Assembly: GCA_031271815.1 (NCBI GenBank)
Contig: JAISVA010000033.1
Coordinates: 57,234 to 121,233, forward strand
DNA: 64,000 bases
Reading direction: 5' to 3'
From: Prevotellaceae bacterium
GTDB lineage: Bacteria > Bacteroidota > Bacteroidia > Bacteroidales > Paludibacteraceae
Below are positions 60,835 to 64,000 of this stretch, one piece after another. The stretch's first letter is position 1. Each line of letters begins with the position of its first letter. The notes under the pieces were generated by a model. That model ran no database searches. It was not told the origin of the DNA and saw only the letters and a program-made list of their open reading frames with translations. Position numbers and translations under genes: made by a program.

Positions 60835-63800
60835 ATGAAAAAGAGAAGCCTCACTTTCCTGTTTTTCCTTATAATATCCGTTAATGCTGCGGTGCAGTCC
60901 CAAAACTTGGCCAAAGATTGGGACGAAGTAGCCCGGTTGGAAAAGCAGGCTCAACCCAAATCAGCCCTGGAAAAAGTTACAGAAATAGAAAAAAAAGCCC
61001 AAAAGCAGAATAATCGTCCGCAACAGATCAGGGCATTGCTTTACCGTTCGAAGTTGCAGAGACAAATCAAGCAAGATGCCTCCTTAACGTCTATCGACGA
61101 AATTCAGCAGTTCAAGCTGACTTCGGCCGATGCAGTGGAGCAGGCGTTTTTATCGTCCCTGCTTGCGGGAATGTATAAATCTTATTACGATCAAAACAGT
61201 TGGCAGATAAGGCAACGAACTGTTCTAACGGGTTACATCCCCGAAGATATAAAGGAGTGGAGCAATAATATCTTTCAAGATACAATTACTGCCCTGTTAA
61301 AGCTTTCATTAATTCCTGCGGATAAATTGCAGCAAACAAAAGCTACTGTTTATTCCGATTTACTGGAACTGGGAAAAGACAGCCGCACGCAACGCCCTAC
61401 GATGTTTGACCTGCTGAGCTGCTATGCACTGGATTTGCTGTCAACGCCGATGGAAATGAACCTGGACGATAACCTTTTCTCTGAAAATAAGAATTTTATA
61501 AATCTGCCTCATTTTCAAGACGAAAAATTGGAAATTTATCGCGGACTGCTGAAATTTCATTTAAACGGCAAATTTCCAGATGCCTTGATAATGACCGATT
61601 TGAGCCGGTTGGAATATGTGTACAACAATTCCGCTTCCGATAACCGGGATTCCCTTTACATGCTCCGGCTGGACGAATTGCTGAAGCAGTTTTCCGAAAA
61701 TCCCGTTTCGGTAGAAGTGATGGAAAAAAAGGCAAGACTTTTGTTGCAGGAACGTTTCAAGAATTGCCTTGAAGAGGATTTTGACCCGGCCATTCCACAA
61801 AAAGTGTACGACCTCTGCCGGGCCGGAATCCGTAAATTCCCGAACTATCCGCGCATCGGGATTCTGAAAAATATACTGGAAGAAATACAGGAAAAAACGG
61901 CTCAACTCTCCGTTCAGGGCGTCATACATTCAAGCCAGGCAGTTCGCGTTACGATACATTACGCCAATATTACGGATCCGGTAATCACCCTTTGGCGATA
62001 CGATATGGAACCCGATCATTATGAAAAGGCAGACGCCGCCGAACGAAAAAAATACAGGAAGAAAGTAGCGGAGAAAAAGTTAAATTTAATCCCGACCAAT
62101 TTTTACATTGCCAAAGATACCGTCATTGAATTTCCGGCGCAAGCGTACGGCGTTTTCGGAATCTCCATGACAGCACCTTCGGCAAAGGAAGAAGTTGCGG
62201 ATTTCAGCATCAGCGACTTTATTCAGCTTGAAAGAGAAATTCCAGGTTCCGGCGGAAAAGAATTGCTTGTGCTGGACAGCGAAAGCGGGAAACCGGTTCC
62301 CGGCGTTTCCGTCAAATTTTACGAATATGTCAATAAGAACAGCAACTTGAAATTCGAAGAAAAAACGGATGAAGCCGGAAGGGTAATATTACCTTATACA
62401 AGTAACCGGCAGCTGCGTTTCAGTATCGAAAAAGGAAACGACCGATACGCCGCTCAAACCCGGACTTACTTTTACAAACCGGGAAATCCGGCGGAAAACC
62501 GCGAAGCGCAATACGCTATTTTCACCGACCGCGCCATTTACCGTCCCGGACAGACAATCCGCTTCAAAGCCATTGCTTACCTTTTAAATAAAGAGCAAAA
62601 CGAGGTTATTCCGGACAAAGAGATAAAGATTATGTTGCGCGATGCCAATTATCAGCCTGTTGGCGAGCAAACGCTGCGTACCAATGAATTTGGCTCTGTC
62701 GCCTCCTCATTTGTCCTGCCCGAAAATGTAAAGAGCGGCTATTTTACCATAGAAGTTGGAAATCAACGGAAAAATATCCGTGTGGAAGAGTATAAACGTC
62801 CGACTTTTGAAGTGAATTTTGACAAGCAGACAGCTACGTATTCATTTGGCGATACAGTCAGCATAACCGGAAATGTTCAGTCGCTGATGGGAGTAGCTTC
62901 GCCCGGCGCCAACGTAAAATACCGCGTTGTCCGCCAGCCCGATTTCCTTTTCCGCACCGGATTTATTTCCGAAAAACAGGTAGCGGAAGGCGAAACAAAA
63001 AGCGATGAAAATGGAAAATTTACCTTTTCATTTGTTCCCCAAAAAGACCGGAAAAGCGGTTTGAAGGAAGCATATTACCGCTATCAGATATTAGTCGAAG
63101 CAACCGATGCCGCCGGCGAAACGCAGAAAAATGAACTCTACATTCCGGTTGGCGACCGCTCCATGCGCCTTTCGCTCGAAGTGCCCGACAGGCTGTTAAG
63201 CTCTTCCATCGGAAAGCTTTCCGTTAAGGCGCAGACGCTGAACGGCGAACCGGTGCAGGCAGCTGTCCGTTACTCCATTTTCCTGTTGAATGATATAGAA
63301 AAATTACCGGAAGACGCTGTCGATGCGAATAAACTGACAAGAAAAAAACAGGTTGCTGCGGGCACCGTCGAATCGAACCGGAAAGACTGGAACGAGCTTC
63401 AACAGCTCTCCGAAAGCTGGGAGCCGGGATATTACCGTTTTGTCCTCGAAGCGAATGACGATAAAGGCCGAACCGTCCTGGACAGCGCAAATACTGTTTT
63501 TTATAAACAAAACGAAAAAACGCCGCCGGTAAAAACGCACCTTTGGACAGAGATTGAACAAACGGAGCTGGTGCATGGCGATACGGCAACATTCCGCATC
63601 GGAAGTTCGGACGAAAATGTATGGCTTTACTATAACGTGCGCCGCAAAGACAGCGAAATTCAAACCGAATGGATACAGCTGAACAACGAAATCCGCGATT
63701 TTGAAATCCCGTTCAACGAAGCATACGGAACAGCGATGGAAGTCGAATTCTTCTTCGTAAAAAACGGGAAAATCTACCGGAACAATCTTTCTTTCCGCAA

Positions 63801-64000
63801 AAAAGAAGAGAAAAAAGAGCTTGATTTACAGCTGACCACTTTCCGCGACAAATTACAGCCCGGAGGAAAAGAGGAGTGGACGCTGCAACTGTCCAATCAA
63901 AAAGACCGTGCAGAAGTGCTCGCCGTCATGTATGATGCTTCGCTTGATAAATTGCAGAAAAACGACTGGCTGTTTCGGCCGGTTTACCGGGAATATATTA
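60835..64000 (+). CDS. Alpha-2-macroglobulin-family protein (3' truncated)
   Basis: An open frame of 1055 codons that runs off the window. It starts with a signal peptide (MKKRSLTFLFFLIISVNAAV). An all-helical N-terminal part of about 330 residues rich in Lys, Gln and Leu precedes beta domains of the macroglobulin type: an MG2-like region with AIFTDRAIYRPGQTIRFKAI (around residues 560-580), SSFVLPENVKSGYFTIEVGN, then VEEYKRPTFEVNFDKQTATY, a common MG3 start. Bacterial macroglobulins are large periplasmic or surface protease traps; the Bacteroidetes form with a helical N-terminus is usually near 1900 residues. Whether this one has the thioester CxEQ motif cannot be seen because the C-terminal half is outside the window. 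Confidence 0.85.
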   Translation, partial: MKKRSLTFLFFLIISVNAAVQSQNLAKDWDEVARLEKQAQPKSALEKVTEIEKKAQKQNNRPQQIRALLYRSKLQRQIKQDASLTSIDEIQQFKLTSADAVEQAFLSSLLAGMYKSYYDQNSWQIRQRTVLTGYIPEDIKEWSNNIFQDTITALLKLSLIPADKLQQTKATVYSDLLELGKDSRTQRPTMFDLLSCYALDLLSTPMEMNLDDNLFSENKNFINLPHFQDEKLEIYRGLLKFHLNGKFPDALIMTDLSRLEYVYNNSASDNRDSLYMLRLDELLKQFSENPVSVEVMEKKARLLLQERFKNCLEEDFDPAIPQKVYDLCRAGIRKFPNYPRIGILKNILEEIQEKTAQLSVQGVIHSSQAVRVTIHYANITDPVITLWRYDMEPDHYEKADAAERKKYRKKVAEKKLNLIPTNFYIAKDTVIEFPAQAYGVFGISMTAPSAKEEVADFSISDFIQLEREIPGSGGKELLVLDSESGKPVPGVSVKFYEYVNKNSNLKFEEKTDEAGRVILPYTSNRQLRFSIEKGNDRYAAQTRTYFYKPGNPAENREAQYAIFTDRAIYRPGQTIRFKAIAYLLNKEQNEVIPDKEIKIMLRDANYQPVGEQTLRTNEFGSVASSFVLPENVKSGYFTIEVGNQRKNIRVEEYKRPTFEVNFDKQTATYSFGDTVSITGNVQSLMGVASPGANVKYRVVRQPDFLFRTGFISEKQVAEGETKSDENGKFTFSFVPQKDRKSGLKEAYYRYQILVEATDAAGETQKNELYIPVGDRSMRLSLEVPDRLLSSSIGKLSVKAQTLNGEPVQAAVRYSIFLLNDIEKLPEDAVDANKLTRKKQVAAGTVESNRKDWNELQQLSESWEPGYYRFVLEANDDKGRTVLDSANTVFYKQNEKTPPVKTHLWTEIEQTELVHGDTATFRIGSSDENVWLYYNVRRKDSEIQTEWIQLNNEIRDFEIPFNEAYGTAMEVEFFFVKNGKIYRNNLSFRKKEEKKELDLQLTTFRDKLQPGGKEEWTLQLSNQKDRAEVLAVMYDASLDKLQKNDWLFRPVYREYI

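Overview
The window is a chromosomal segment of a Bacteroidota bacterium, most likely order Bacteroidales; I cannot name the genus. The evidence is the gene content (TamL-type BamA lipoprotein, proteins with type IX secretion (T9SS)-like C-terminal domains, DUF1573 and DUF2141 proteins, the trpB-E-G-D-C-F-A gene order) and promoters of the Bacteroidetes form TTTG-N19/21-TAnnTTTG in front of many genes. Genes lie on both strands and most are housekeeping. There is no phage, ICE, rRNA or CRISPR array.

Layout. 1-1.6 kb: end of cdsA, then psd and pssA (phosphatidylethanolamine synthesis). 2-7.2 kb: a fold-III PLP decarboxylase, aroC, a SlyD-like prolyl isomerase, a decayed Rpn-type nuclease gene, trxA and a small membrane protein. 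7.4-10.4 kb: a TonB-dependent receptor divergent from a DUF1573 protein. 10.9-13.9 kb: the GTPases der and era with a HigBA toxin-antitoxin pair between them. 14-17.8 kb: a secreted two-repeat protein, an MscS channel and an aquaporin. 18-23.2 kb: a 1510-residue surface protein and a small anchored partner. 23.3-28.5 kb: mfd, a small secreted peptide, and a Fic protein whose motif His is replaced. 29.2-36.1 kb: a four-gene surface-protein operon. 36.5-45 kb: a GH94 phosphorylase, a Rieske-like lipoprotein, a DUF2141 protein, glmM, tamL and tRNA-Arg. 45.5-50.7 kb: a second HigBA pair and a giant dehydratase-activase-like protein. 51-60.3 kb: ald, then the complete tryptophan operon. 60.8 kb to the end: a truncated alpha-2-macroglobulin-like gene.

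The trp operon is the best-defined system. A perfect promoter is followed by an 18-codon leader ORF with two adjacent Trp codons, a hairpin over its second half and a rho-independent terminator before trpB. One candidate antiterminator pairing uses the leader stop region and the 3' arm of the terminator. Together these form a classical ribosome-mediated attenuator.

The other striking property is the density of short palindromic, MITE-like repeats. At least eight families are dispersed in intergenic DNA. Every gap in the trp operon holds a palindrome, mostly of different families, and one element has run into the 3' end of trpG and supplies its last codons and stop. No matching transposase is in the window.
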